This document shows, piece after piece, positions 7,587 through 14,767 of a stretch of DNA of 64,000 bases. The position numbers and the translations under genes are program-made. This DNA comes from DAISKN01 sp963716925 (GTDB lineage: Bacteria > Acidobacteriota > Vicinamibacteria > Marinacidobacterales > SMYC01). How positions within the stretch are numbered: position 1 is the first letter of the stretch; every line of letters begins with the position of its first letter. The stretch is taken from the NCBI GenBank assembly GCA_963716925.1, contig CAVQUX010000018.1, positions 248,001-312,000 on the forward strand, read 5' to 3'. The notes under the pieces were generated by a model. It did no database searches. It was not told the DNA's origin and was given only the letters and a program-made list of their open reading frames with translations.

Positions 7587-9247
7587 ACTGCGGTCGATGG
7601 CTCGGACTCGCCGCTCTCATGTGCGCTTCCGACGCGCTCGCTCAGACCGCCGTCGGGAGCCGGCCCGAAGTCACCGGGCGGAAAGGCATGGTGACGTCGA
7701 ACCACCCGCTCGCCTCCGCCGCCGGGTTCCGCGTCCTCCTCCAGGGAGGAAACGCCTTCGACGCCGCGGTCGCGACGGCGGCGGCGACCAGCGTCGTCGA
7801 TCCCTCCAACTCGAGCCTCGGAGGCAACGGGTTCGCCACGATCTACGTCGCGAAGTCCCGGGAGGTGCGAGCCTTGAACTTCTTCGGCACCGCCCCCGCG
7901 GCCTCGCGTCCCGAGCTCTTCACTCACGAGGCGTTGAACGAGGGCATCCTCTCGTCGCCCGCCCCCTCGAACCTCGAGGGCTATCGGGCGCTTCTCGAGG
8001 CCCATGGCACGCTTCAGCTCTCACGAGTCCTCGAGCCTGCGATCGAGCTCGCCGAGGAAGGGTTTCTCGTGACCCAGATGTTCCACGATCAGATCGCCCG
8101 CAACCGCGAGGTCTTCAGCCGCTATCCCACGACGGCCGCGGTGTTCCTTCCGAAGGGCGCTCCTCCCGAGGTCGGGACGATCTTCCGCCAGCCGGACTAC
8201 GCGAGGACCCTGCGCCAGGTGGCCGAAAGGGGCGCCAGGGACTTCTACGAGGGGGAGATCGCCCGCAGGATCGCGGCCTTCTTCGCGAAGGAGGGTGGGA
8301 TTCTCACCGAGCGGGATCTCGAGAGCTACCAGGCGAAATGGGTAGAGCCCATCTCCATCTCCTATCGCGGCTACACGATTCACACGCAGCCTCCCAACAG
8401 CAGCGCCGTCGCCCTTCTCGAAGAGCTCAACATCATGGAGGGATTCGACTCGAAGGCCCTCGGTCACAACACGACCCCGTACCTTCATCGCTTCATGGAG
8501 GCCGTGCGGCTGTCTCTCGCGGATCGAAACCATTTCGTCGCCGATACCGACGCCGTGCCCGTTCCCCTCGAGGGGTTGCTGTCGAAGGAGTACGCGGCCC
8601 GCCAGCGCGCGCGCATCGAGCCCGAAAGGGCTTCCGCCGCGATGAGCCCCGGGGAGCTCGTCAGCGAGCCCGACGGCGATACCACGCATCTCACGGTCAT
8701 GGACGCGGAGGGGAACGTGGTGGCGCTGACACAGACCCTCGGAGCCGGCTTCGGCTCCAAGCTCGTCGTGGGCGACACCGGCCTTCTCTTCAGCAACCAG
8801 ATGCGGCACATGCATCTCGAGCCCGGAAGTCCGTCCCAGGTCCGAGGCGGAATGAGACCCCGCTCGAATCAGTCTCCGACGATCGTGCTCCGCGACGGAG
8901 AGCCGGTTCTGGCGGTGGGCTCTCCCGGCAACGACGGCATCTGGCAGCGGCTGGCACAGGTCATCGCCAACGTCCTCGATTTCGGGATGACCATCGAGGA
9001 CGCCGTCGCCGCTCCCCGCTTCAGCTACGGCGGGCCGCAGGAGACGGGGACCTCGATCGAGCCCGTCTGGCGGGTCGAGGACCGAATCCCTTCCGAGGCC
9101 GTCGAGGCGCTGAGGCGCATGGGACACCGAATCGAGCTCGTTCCCGAGGAGGGTGGGATGGTCAACGGGATTTCCCGGGACCCCGCGACCGGCGCCCTCC
9201 GGGGAGGCGCCGACCCCCGCGGGCGAAGCTACGCGATCGGTTACTGA
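7583..9247 (+). CDS. ggt: Gamma-glutamyltransferase, secreted
   Basis: A 554-aa precursor with a signal peptide ending near ALAQ. Family features: SNHPLASAAGFRVLLQGGNA at the N-terminus, a central SSAVALLEELN segment, and the autoprocessing site DGDTTHLTV, whose threonine becomes the N-terminal nucleophile of the small subunit. Later motifs GAGFGSKLV and QSPTIVL belong to the small subunit. The enzyme cleaves and transfers gamma-glutamyl groups, for example from glutathione, in the periplasm. It overlaps the upstream PLP enzyme gene by four bases. Confidence 0.9.
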   Translation: MNCGRWLGLAALMCASDALAQTAVGSRPEVTGRKGMVTSNHPLASAAGFRVLLQGGNAFDAAVATAAATSVVDPSNSSLGGNGFATIYVAKSREVRALNFFGTAPAASRPELFTHEALNEGILSSPAPSNLEGYRALLEAHGTLQLSRVLEPAIELAEEGFLVTQMFHDQIARNREVFSRYPTTAAVFLPKGAPPEVGTIFRQPDYARTLRQVAERGARDFYEGEIARRIAAFFAKEGGILTERDLESYQAKWVEPISISYRGYTIHTQPPNSSAVALLEELNIMEGFDSKALGHNTTPYLHRFMEAVRLSLADRNHFVADTDAVPVPLEGLLSKEYAARQRARIEPERASAAMSPGELVSEPDGDTTHLTVMDAEGNVVALTQTLGAGFGSKLVVGDTGLLFSNQMRHMHLEPGSPSQVRGGMRPRSNQSPTIVLRDGEPVLAVGSPGNDGIWQRLAQVIANVLDFGMTIEDAVAAPRFSYGGPQETGTSIEPVWRVEDRIPSEAVEALRRMGHRIELVPEEGGMVNGISRDPATGALRGGADPRGRSYAIGY

Positions 9248-9759
9248 TTCGCCTGGGACCCACTCGACGCTCCGTGCGGCCGGGAAGCCCGCTGCCGTCG
9301 TCGGAAGCCAGCCGCGGACGAGAATCCGGCCTCCAGGATTCAAAGTGGAAATCCTGCTCCGGGAAAAGACTCAGGCGGTACACCACATCGAGGAGCGCAC
9401 GCCCGGCCGGAAGAGACCTCGAAAAGTAAGTCACCGGCCCAAGCCCGCCGCGGCATAGCGCCTGCTCGGTCCAGCGAAACCAGCATAGCAATCGGGTTGC
9501 GACCGCCCGGGCGGTTTAGAAAGAACTTCTTCTGCCCTTTATGCGGAACTTCCTATTACGTTTCCAGAGCCCTTGGTCCTTGTATTTTCCAGTTTGTGCG
9601 GACTCTCGCTCGGCACGGCGATCTCGAGACTTGTGGTTGAATGTCACTGCGGAAATTCCGCACGCGCCGGCGTGCATATCCCAATAGGCCGACCATCCCC
9701 AATGTGCTAGGCTGGGCTAAGTCAATAGAGAGTTCGGCGGCTTTGAGCCACCACTCGGC
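9248..9759. other. Intergenic stretch with falling GC, no convincing gene
   Basis: After gamma-glutamyltransferase there are about 500 bases without a gene I can support. GC drops from roughly 9500 onward, marking entry into the attC island. A short open stretch near 9515-9635 encodes a CPLCGTSYYV zinc-ribbon-like peptide but has no good start and ends quickly, so it may be a gene remnant. I see no attI or attC site here. Confidence 0.5.
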
Positions 9760-10239
9760 ATGAGCGATAATCTGGAGATTCTCGCAGCGGAACAATCCGG
9801 ATCGCGATTCGCTCTCCTTTTCCTTCTCATCGGTTCAGCGCTCGTTACAGCCGGCTGGCGGTGGTCACCAGGCGGCTGATCGGGTTCACCCCGCGAAGGC
9901 GTGCAGAGTTTCTTCTCATTTACGCGGGCTATCCTCTGGCGCTTGGGGTCGTGGAGTTACTTGCTCTCGTCCTTCTCCTGTAAGGGGCGAAATGCGGGCC
10001 GAATCCTGGCGGCCTTCGTCTTCGCTTACGCCGGTTACCATGCTGCATCCCAGTTCCGGGTCAATGACGAATTGGCGTGCCTCGGAGGTGTAGCGCGTAT
10101 TGCTGGACGGGTTGCATCGGCACTCGCGACAACAGGTTTGTTGTTGCTGGCTTTTTCACTCATCAGGGAGCTGTTTCGTGGGAGCCCGCTGGTCGAACCT
10201 CAACCGAATACCGTGATGTTATCCTCGCCTTGCGGAGCC
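9760..10239 (+). pseudogene. Possible decayed small membrane-protein cassette gene
   Basis: An ATG at 9760 opens a frame with a hydrophobic segment (FALLFLLIGSALVTAGW) that stops at 9877. One frame over, coding continues as VVTRRLIGFTPRRRAEF and a second helix (PLALGVVELLALVLLL). A third frame carries GRILAAFVFAYAGY and a further helix (ATTGLLLLAFSLIREL). Read together this resembles a membrane protein of about 150 aa broken by two frameshifts, in the position where cargo of the first attC site is expected. No family recognised; could also be several short unrelated frames. Confidence 0.3.
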
Positions 10240-10368
10240 GCCGAACTTGGCGTTGGAGTGGACGTGGCCCTCTTCGGCAGCATCGGAGCTCAGATGAGCG
10301 ATGACGCCTTCGTTGAGTTCAGTGGTTCACTCAAGGCTGGCCACGCCACTCAACGCCGGTGGTTATAC
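10240..10368 (+). mobile_element. attC-like integron recombination site 1
   Basis: 129 bases. Left end GCCGAAC (R''-like), then GGCGTTGGAGTGGACG; right end CGCCACTCAACGCC followed by GTTATAC (R'). The arms pair as imperfect inverted repeats with single unpaired bases, the layout of attC hairpins. The inner part shares long blocks with the site at 10957 (for example CGCCTTCGTTGAGTTCAG and CTCAAGGCTGGCCACGCC), and the two are exactly the same length. Orientation matches cassettes on the plus strand. Confidence 0.8.
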
Positions 10369-10420
10369 GTCCCAGTGCCGCGGCCCAGCAACAGCGATAG
10401 AATGAAGACGAGGTGAGCGT

Positions 10421-10651
10421 ATGGCCACACGCAAGGAGGAGCTCGAGGTCGAGGTGCTGAAGCTGCCGGTGGAGGCACGGGCCGAGCTTGCGCACCGTCT
10501 AATCGAGAGCCTTGAGGACTCCGACACCGGCGACTTCGAGGCCGAATGGATAGAGGAAGCTGAACGTCGCTATGCGGCGTATCGTGCGGGAGTGACGGTG
10601 GGTCGCGCCGGCGAGGAGGTTTTGCGTCTGGCGAAGTCCCGGCTCGAATGA
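10421..10651 (+). CDS. Addiction-module antitoxin (RHH-like, RelE/ParE partner)
   Basis: A 76-aa protein. The N-terminal EVLKLPVEARAELAHRLIES and the later WIEEAERRYAAYRAG match the putative addiction module component family that pairs with RelE/ParE toxins. The ATG at 10421 begins about 50 bases after the R' end of attC site 1, as expected for cassette cargo. Its stop overlaps the toxin start by four bases. It should bind and neutralise the downstream toxin and repress the pair. Confidence 0.85.
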   Translation: MATRKEELEVEVLKLPVEARAELAHRLIESLEDSDTGDFEAEWIEEAERRYAAYRAGVTVGRAGEEVLRLAKSRLE

Positions 10652-10962
10652 GGGGTTACGAGTTCCTCCCCGAGGCCGAGGAGGAAATGAACCAAACAGC
10701 CCGTTTTTATGAGCGCCGCAGAGAAGGACTCGGGCTTGAGTTTCTGAATGAAGTCCAGCGGACTATCGCATCGATTCTCGCGCACCCACAATCAGGTCCG
10801 GCAGTTTCGCCAAACATCCGCCGTCGCATTGTCAGTCGTTTTCCGTTCGGTGTCTTGTATGCAATCGAGGGCAAGAAGGACAAGAAGATCGTGATCGTTG
10901 CGGTGGCGCATCTGAAGAGACGTCCCGGTTATTGGAAAGAGCGAATTGGAAAGGACGTATAA
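10648..10962 (+). CDS. RelE/ParE-superfamily toxin
   Basis: A 104-aa protein with the ParE/RelE pattern: EFLPEAEEEMNQTARFYE at the N-terminus, GLGLEFLNEV in the middle, RRRIVSRFPFGVLY and a final VAVAHLKRRPGYW. Family members inhibit gyrase (ParE) or cleave mRNA on the ribosome (RelE); which applies cannot be told here. The TAA stop lies inside the R'' heptamer of attC site 2, so gene and recombination site form one compact cassette. Confidence 0.88.
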   Translation: MRGYEFLPEAEEEMNQTARFYERRREGLGLEFLNEVQRTIASILAHPQSGPAVSPNIRRRIVSRFPFGVLYAIEGKKDKKIVIVAVAHLKRRPGYWKERIGKDV

Positions 10963-11085
10963 CCAGCGATTCGAGTGGACGTTCCCCTCTTCGTCTTCGT
11001 CGCAGCTCGAATTACTGGCGTCGCCTTCGTTGAGTTCAGAGATTTGCTCAAGGCTGGCCACGCCACTCAATCGCAGTGGTTAGGC
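10957..11085 (+). mobile_element. attC-like integron recombination site 2
   Basis: 129 bases, the clearest of the three sites. R'' GTATAAC, then CCAGCGATTCGAGTGGACG; right arm CGCCACTCAATCGCAGTG and R' GTTAGGC. The arms are complementary except for a few unpaired bases, which attC sites use to mark the recombinogenic strand. R'' is the exact complement of the R' of site 1 (GTTATAC), as expected for two ends of one inserted cassette. It bounds the toxin-antitoxin cassette 10369-11085. Confidence 0.85.
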
Positions 11086-11119
11086 AGCCTGACCCATCTC
11101 ACGTTCCGAGGTGGACCCC

Positions 11120-11518
11120 ATGCGCAAGCTCGTGTACGCGACTTCGCTCTCTCTCGATGGTTACATCGATGCTTCAGCCGGGGACCCAAGCTGGGTGGTT
11201 CCCGACGAGGAGCTTCACAGGCACTTCAACGACATAGAGCGTGAGATCGATACCCAGCTGTACGGTCGTCGCATTTACGAACCCATGGCTGGATATTGGT
11301 CCACGGCCGACCAGGATCCTTCGGCGCGTTTCTCTTTGGAAGGAGCCCTAACGCGCTTGCAGCGGACGTGGGGACCTCGCTCTTCGTGTGGCAAAGAGGC
11401 CGTATTGAAAGAGCGTCGTCTTCGGTCGGCGTGGTGCTGCTGCCGCGGGACCGGCCACGCCGCTCATCGCGCGTGGTTACCCGGCCTCTTCGGGCAGCGG
11501 TATACTGTGCTGGAGTGA
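11120..11518 (+). pseudogene. RibD/DHFR-like reductase gene truncated by an attC site
   Basis: The first about 68 residues match the dihydrofolate-reductase-like RibD C-terminal family: MRKLVYATSLSLDGYIDA, a YGRRIYEPM segment and YWSTADQDPSA. The similarity ends near 11325 and the frame then runs into the third attC-like site and stops at 11518 in unrelated sequence. The second half of the enzyme, including the cofactor-binding loop, is missing, so the product is unlikely to be active. It is oriented like the other cassettes and starts 35 bases after R' of site 2. Confidence 0.75.
11346..11482 (+). mobile_element. attC-like integron recombination site 3 (weaker)
   Basis: 137 bases. Left CCCTAAC then GCGCTTGCAGCGGACG; right GGCCACGCCGCTCATCGCGCGTG and GTTACCC. 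GCGC, AGCGG and CG blocks of the left arm pair with the right arm, again with unpaired single bases. The outer heptamers fit the RYYYAAC/GTTRRRY consensus less well than sites 1 and 2, and the inner sequence differs. The GGCCACGCC block is shared with sites 1 and 2. Confidence 0.6.
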
Positions 11519-11524
11519 AAGCAG

Positions 11525-11749
11525 ATGCGTTGGCAAGATCACATTACCGTTGACTCGAAGGTGTGTCACGGTGTCGCCTGTATCCGGGGGACACGCGTGC
11601 TCGTCTCTGTGGTCTTGGATAATCTCGCAGCGGGACTGACGGTTGGCGAGATTCTCAAGAGCTACCCTTCCGTGTCGGAGGAAGCGGTGAGAGCGGCGAT
11701 CGCGTACGCCGCCGATCTGGCCCGTGAGCGCGTTGTCGCAATGACCTAG
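11525..11749 (+). CDS. DUF433 antitoxin
   Basis: A 74-aa DUF433 protein: ITVDSKVCHGVACIRGTRVLV at the start and LTVGEILKSYPSVSEEAVRAAIAYAADLA at the end, a small helix-turn-helix-like domain. DUF433 proteins commonly pair with DUF5615 PIN-like toxins, and such a gene follows three bases downstream. It begins about 40 bases after the right end of attC-like site 3, so it is probably cassette cargo. Confidence 0.85.
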   Translation: MRWQDHITVDSKVCHGVACIRGTRVLVSVVLDNLAAGLTVGEILKSYPSVSEEAVRAAIAYAADLARERVVAMT

Positions 11750-11752
11750 CGG

Positions 11753-12150
11753 ATGAAGTTCAAGGTCGATGAGAACCTTCCCATCGAGCTTGCCGTTTTG
11801 CTGAACGAAGCTGGTCACGATGCGGTCACGGTTCACGACGAGAAGCTTCGCGGGGAGATGATGACGATATCGCTTCTGTCTGCCAGCGCGAGGCGCGAGC
11901 ACTTCTGACCTTCGACTTGGGATTTTCCGATATTCGGTCCTACCCGCCGTCGAACTACCCGGGTTTGATTGTTTTTCGGTTGAAGTTTCAGGACCGACCT
12001 CACGTTCTCAAAGTATGCGAGGGTCTTATAGAGGTCATGAAAACCGAGGACGTAGAGAACTGCCTGTGGATCGTCGAGGAGGGTCGCGTTCGGATTCGGC
12101 GAATCCCAAGGCGGAATCTTGACCCAGTGAGCAACCGGGAACACAGCTAA
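11753..12150 (+). pseudogene. DUF5615 PIN-like toxin, frameshifted
   Basis: The ATG at 11753 begins MKFKVDENLPIELAVLL, NEAGHDAVTVHDEKL, a typical DUF5615 N-terminus with a PIN-like acidic residue. In that frame it stops at about 11908. One base earlier the expected continuation appears (DDDDIASVCQREARALLTFD, LGFSDIRSYPP, ENCLWIVEEGRVRIR) and runs to 12150. A lost G in the GGGG run at 11852-11855 would explain it. Toxin of the DUF433/DUF5615 pair; joined length about 132 aa. Inactive as written unless the indel is an error. Confidence 0.8.
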
Positions 12151-12198
12151 CAGGGTGATGTTGGCCAGGATACCGGAAATTCTGAGGTGAGGCACACC

Positions 12199-12600
12199 AT
12201 GCCATTGAAGGAACAAGACATCGAGGCGATCCGTGCGGTCATCGAACAGGATGTCGAGGCGGTGAAGAGCGCCGACTGGGCCGCGGCGGTTCGGATGTTC
12301 ACGCTCGACGCCATTCGCTTTCCGCCACATCAACCGCCGGTACGAGGGCGAGATGCCATACGCGCGTGGCTCGAAACGTTCCCGCCGATTCAGCACTTCA
12401 GCATCACCGCCGACGAGATAGTCGGTTGCAGTGATCTGGCGTTCGTGCGCGGGACCTACGTGCTCACGGTCTCTCCCGAAGGAGGAGCGAAGGGGCAGAC
12501 GGACCGGGGCCATTACATGGGACTGCTGCGGAAGCAGGCCGACGGCTCGTGGCTTTGGGCCACCGACATGATTGCCTCTGAACTGCCTTTGTCGGGGTGA
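12199..12600 (+). CDS. SnoaL-like / DUF4440-type protein
   Basis: A 133-aa protein of the NTF2-like fold: IRAVIEQDVEAVKSADWAA at the N-terminus, RFPPHQPPVRGRDAIRAW, ITADEIVGCSDLAFVRGTY and LRKQADGSWLWATDM. Proteins of this kind form small alpha+beta cones that bind ligands or act as isomerases or hydrolases; many have no known function. No signal peptide, so cytoplasmic. It follows the attC island and is a gene type often carried by cassettes, but I find no attC site after it. Confidence 0.75.
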   Translation: MPLKEQDIEAIRAVIEQDVEAVKSADWAAAVRMFTLDAIRFPPHQPPVRGRDAIRAWLETFPPIQHFSITADEIVGCSDLAFVRGTYVLTVSPEGGAKGQTDRGHYMGLLRKQADGSWLWATDMIASELPLSG

Positions 12601-12689
12601 GACGCCTCCTGGACCTATTGACCGAACCCACACCTCCGTTGGAAGGCGGCAACCGGCGACAAGGATATTTTGGAGAGGAGACTTCGCCG

Positions 12690-13055
12690 ATGAACGATTT
12701 GTGCGCCTTGTCGCTCATCCCCTTCATTCCCGGCGGCAAAGACTACGGACTCAGCCGACGTCTGTTCTCGGCTCTCGGGTTCGAGGAGCTCTGGGAGAGT
12801 GGGGGCTATGCGGGCTTCCGGAGCGGGGAAGCCGAGTTCATCCTGCAGGACTTTCGGGACGACGCCTTCGCTTCGAACCTGATGATGAAACTGGTGGTGC
12901 CCCATCTGGACCGCTGGTGGGATGCCGTATCGCGAATGCGGCTCGACCGAACCTATCCGGGGTTTCGGATCAAGCCGCCTGAAGACTTCCCTTGGGGGCG
13001 CGAGGTGCACTTCCTGGACCCGGCGGGTGTCTGCTGGCACGTCGGCGAGCGGTAA
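12690..13055 (+). CDS. VOC-superfamily (glyoxalase/bleomycin-resistance-like) protein
   Basis: A 121-aa single-domain protein. ALSLIPFIPGGKDYGLSRRL then FSALGFEELWESGGYAGFRSG form the first beta-alpha-beta-beta module, and VVPHLDRWWDAVSRM with REVHFLDPAGVCWHVG the second. The ending DPAGVCWHVGE is typical of VOC proteins. Start ATG after GAGAGGAG at a nine-base spacing. Substrate unknown. Lies five bases upstream of another VOC gene. Confidence 0.75.
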   Translation: MNDLCALSLIPFIPGGKDYGLSRRLFSALGFEELWESGGYAGFRSGEAEFILQDFRDDAFASNLMMKLVVPHLDRWWDAVSRMRLDRTYPGFRIKPPEDFPWGREVHFLDPAGVCWHVGER

Positions 13056-13059
13056 TCGC

Positions 13060-13434
13060 GTGGAGCGTCCTTCCGTCGCTATCGGTCACGTGACGCTGAG
13101 GGTCTCCGACATCGCTCGCTCCGCGGAGTTCTACCGGAGACTGGGACTCCGGACGATCGTCGAGAAACCCGGGCTCGCCATCCTCGAGCTGCGCGGCGGG
13201 ACGCATCTTCTGTTGTTCAAGGCACGGAGCAAACCGCGGCGGCGGGTGATCCGCTCTTTCGACTTCATGGTGGACGACGCCGACGCGCTTCGAGACGAAT
13301 TGACGTCCTCGGGAATCGTCCCCGGCGACCTGCGCGAGGACCGGCTCTCCGGCCATCGCATGTTCGACTTGGCCGATCCCGACGGCCACGTCATCACCAT
13401 CCTCTCCGACCACACCGAGGGGCGGGCCGTGTAA
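13060..13434 (+). CDS. VOC-superfamily metal-dependent protein
   Basis: A 124-aa vicinal-oxygen-chelate protein starting with GTG at 13060. IGHVTLRVSDIARSAEFYRR places the first metal histidine, FDFMVDDADALRDEL the second module, and GHRMFDLADPDGHVITIL the terminal metal ligands. Family members include glyoxalase I, fosfomycin-resistance proteins and extradiol dioxygenases; at this length a binding protein or lyase is most likely. Probably co-transcribed with the VOC gene just upstream. Confidence 0.8.
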   Translation: MERPSVAIGHVTLRVSDIARSAEFYRRLGLRTIVEKPGLAILELRGGTHLLLFKARSKPRRRVIRSFDFMVDDADALRDELTSSGIVPGDLREDRLSGHRMFDLADPDGHVITILSDHTEGRAV

Positions 13435-13444
13435 CCGCGGCGAC

Positions 13445-13933
13445 TCAGGAACCGCCGTCTTTTTCGTACACCGCCACGTTCTGCACCTGTCGGCCGTTCT
13501 CGTCGGTCCCGCGGTAGGTGATGGTCATCGTCTTTCCGTCCTCGCTGATGACCCGCCGGGCCGTCCCGATGAGCTTGCGCGCGTGAGTGAGAGTCGCTTC
13601 CGCCGTGTGGTCGTTGATCCTCCGGAGCACGATCGCGTCGATCATGGTCGAGCCCGTGAGGGGATGCTCGAGGCTGTCGTACGCCGCGGTGTACCGGGCG
13701 GTTATCGATTGGCCCTTGGGGTCCACCGTCACGATCGTCGCCCGGATCCCCTCGGGAACGGCTTCGTAGGTCCGCGTCTGGCTCCGGGGCGCGGGTCCGG
13801 GGTCGTAGGATGACTTTTCGAGGTTGAGGACCCAGATTCCCAGGACCAGGTCCTCCTGGGACGCGGCGGCGAGAGCGCTCGGCGCCAGGACCAGCGCGGT
13901 GAGGAGTCGGAGTCGACGCAAGCGAGCGTGCAT
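13445..13933 (-). CDS. Secreted hypothetical protein
   Basis: A 162-aa protein with a signal peptide (LRRLRLLTALVLAPSALAAA). The mature part begins with LVLGIWVLNLEKSSYDPGP, a pattern seen in acidobacterial secreted proteins with lipocalin-like beta structure (a short GIWVLN-type motif followed by strands), and ends with GKTMTITYRGTDENGR. No enzyme motif. Start ATG at 13933 after GAGGAGG. Function unknown; periplasmic by its signal. Confidence 0.6.
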   Translation of the reverse strand: MHARLRRLRLLTALVLAPSALAAASQEDLVLGIWVLNLEKSSYDPGPAPRSQTRTYEAVPEGIRATIVTVDPKGQSITARYTAAYDSLEHPLTGSTMIDAIVLRRINDHTAEATLTHARKLIGTARRVISEDGKTMTITYRGTDENGRQVQNVAVYEKDGGS

Positions 13934-14040
13934 GGCACCCTCCTCGTCTTGGATTCTCGGCGCGAGTCTAACGGAAGTGGGAGTGGAGTGCGAACCTCGA
14001 GAGGTCGAACCGCCTGCCTCGGCCGCGCCCCTGCCGTGAG

Positions 14041-14703
14041 TCACTTCTTCGCGCCGCTCTCTCGATAGAACGTCGGTGAGACCATCTCGATGGCGAACGC
14101 GCTCTCCAGGCGGTGCGGACCCCACTCGATCGCGAGCGACGCTTTCGACGGGTCGGACGGATCGAGCGCGAGCGTGATATCGAGCTCCAGCTTCTTCGCG
14201 GCTCCCGGGCTGTGGCTCAAGGGTACGGAGAACTGGACAGGCACTTCCCGAGGCCGCGCCTGCGCGTCCCACGCGTCCATCAGGTGCGGAATCGCCGAGC
14301 TCGGAGTCACGAAAGCGAGACGCCACACCGAGGGCTCCGACCGCTGGACCAGGAGGTAGTAGATGCCTGGCTCCACGCGGCGCGCGCCGAACCGGAGCGG
14401 AAGGTTCGTATCGAGGGTGGTCCACTTGTTGTTCCCGAGCCTCCACAGCTTGCCCACGGTCGCATCGTCGAAACTCTCCCCCGCCTCGAGCTCGGCCGGC
14501 CAGGCGGGCTTCCCGTGCTCCACGGAGATTCGTCCGCCTCCGATCTCGACCCCGTCGTCACGGTAGGTCCAGTAGCTGATGGAGCTGTAGCCGCGGTCCA
14601 TGGACTCCACCACGGGCGTCCAGGCCCCCTGCCTCACCTGGGCGGCGGCGCCGAGCGCGAACGCGAGCATCGTCATCGACAGCAAAGAAGCGTTTCTGGT
14701 CAT
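14041..14703 (-). CDS. Secreted protein resembling DUF2911
   Basis: A 220-aa protein with a signal peptide (LLSMTMLAFALGAAAQ). The centre (KLWRLGNNKWTTLDTNLPLR, then VEPGIYYLLVQRSEPSVWRL) has the DUF2911 look, where a WRxGAN...TT...G...PAGTY pattern is common. The later part contains beta strands (KKLELDITLALDPSD) and no obvious active site. No close neighbour in operon; the histidine kinase operon ends just downstream at 14768. Function unknown. Confidence 0.6.
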   Translation of the reverse strand: MTRNASLLSMTMLAFALGAAAQVRQGAWTPVVESMDRGYSSISYWTYRDDGVEIGGGRISVEHGKPAWPAELEAGESFDDATVGKLWRLGNNKWTTLDTNLPLRFGARRVEPGIYYLLVQRSEPSVWRLAFVTPSSAIPHLMDAWDAQARPREVPVQFSVPLSHSPGAAKKLELDITLALDPSDPSKASLAIEWGPHRLESAFAIEMVSPTFYRESGAKK

Positions 14704-14767
14704 GAGCCCTCCCCGCGCATTCTAGCTACTGGCGGCTCGTGATTGGAGACCCGGAAGCGCACTCTTA

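Noticed and set aside
9162..9491. Minus-strand frame after gamma-glutamyltransferase
   Set aside because: No start with a ribosome site, no recognisable motif, and overlap with the ggt 3' end; likely chance.
12140..12200. Possible fourth attC site after the DUF5615 gene (AGCTAAC)
   Set aside because: No GTTRRRY-type right end or paired arms found; the end of the array on this side remains undefined.
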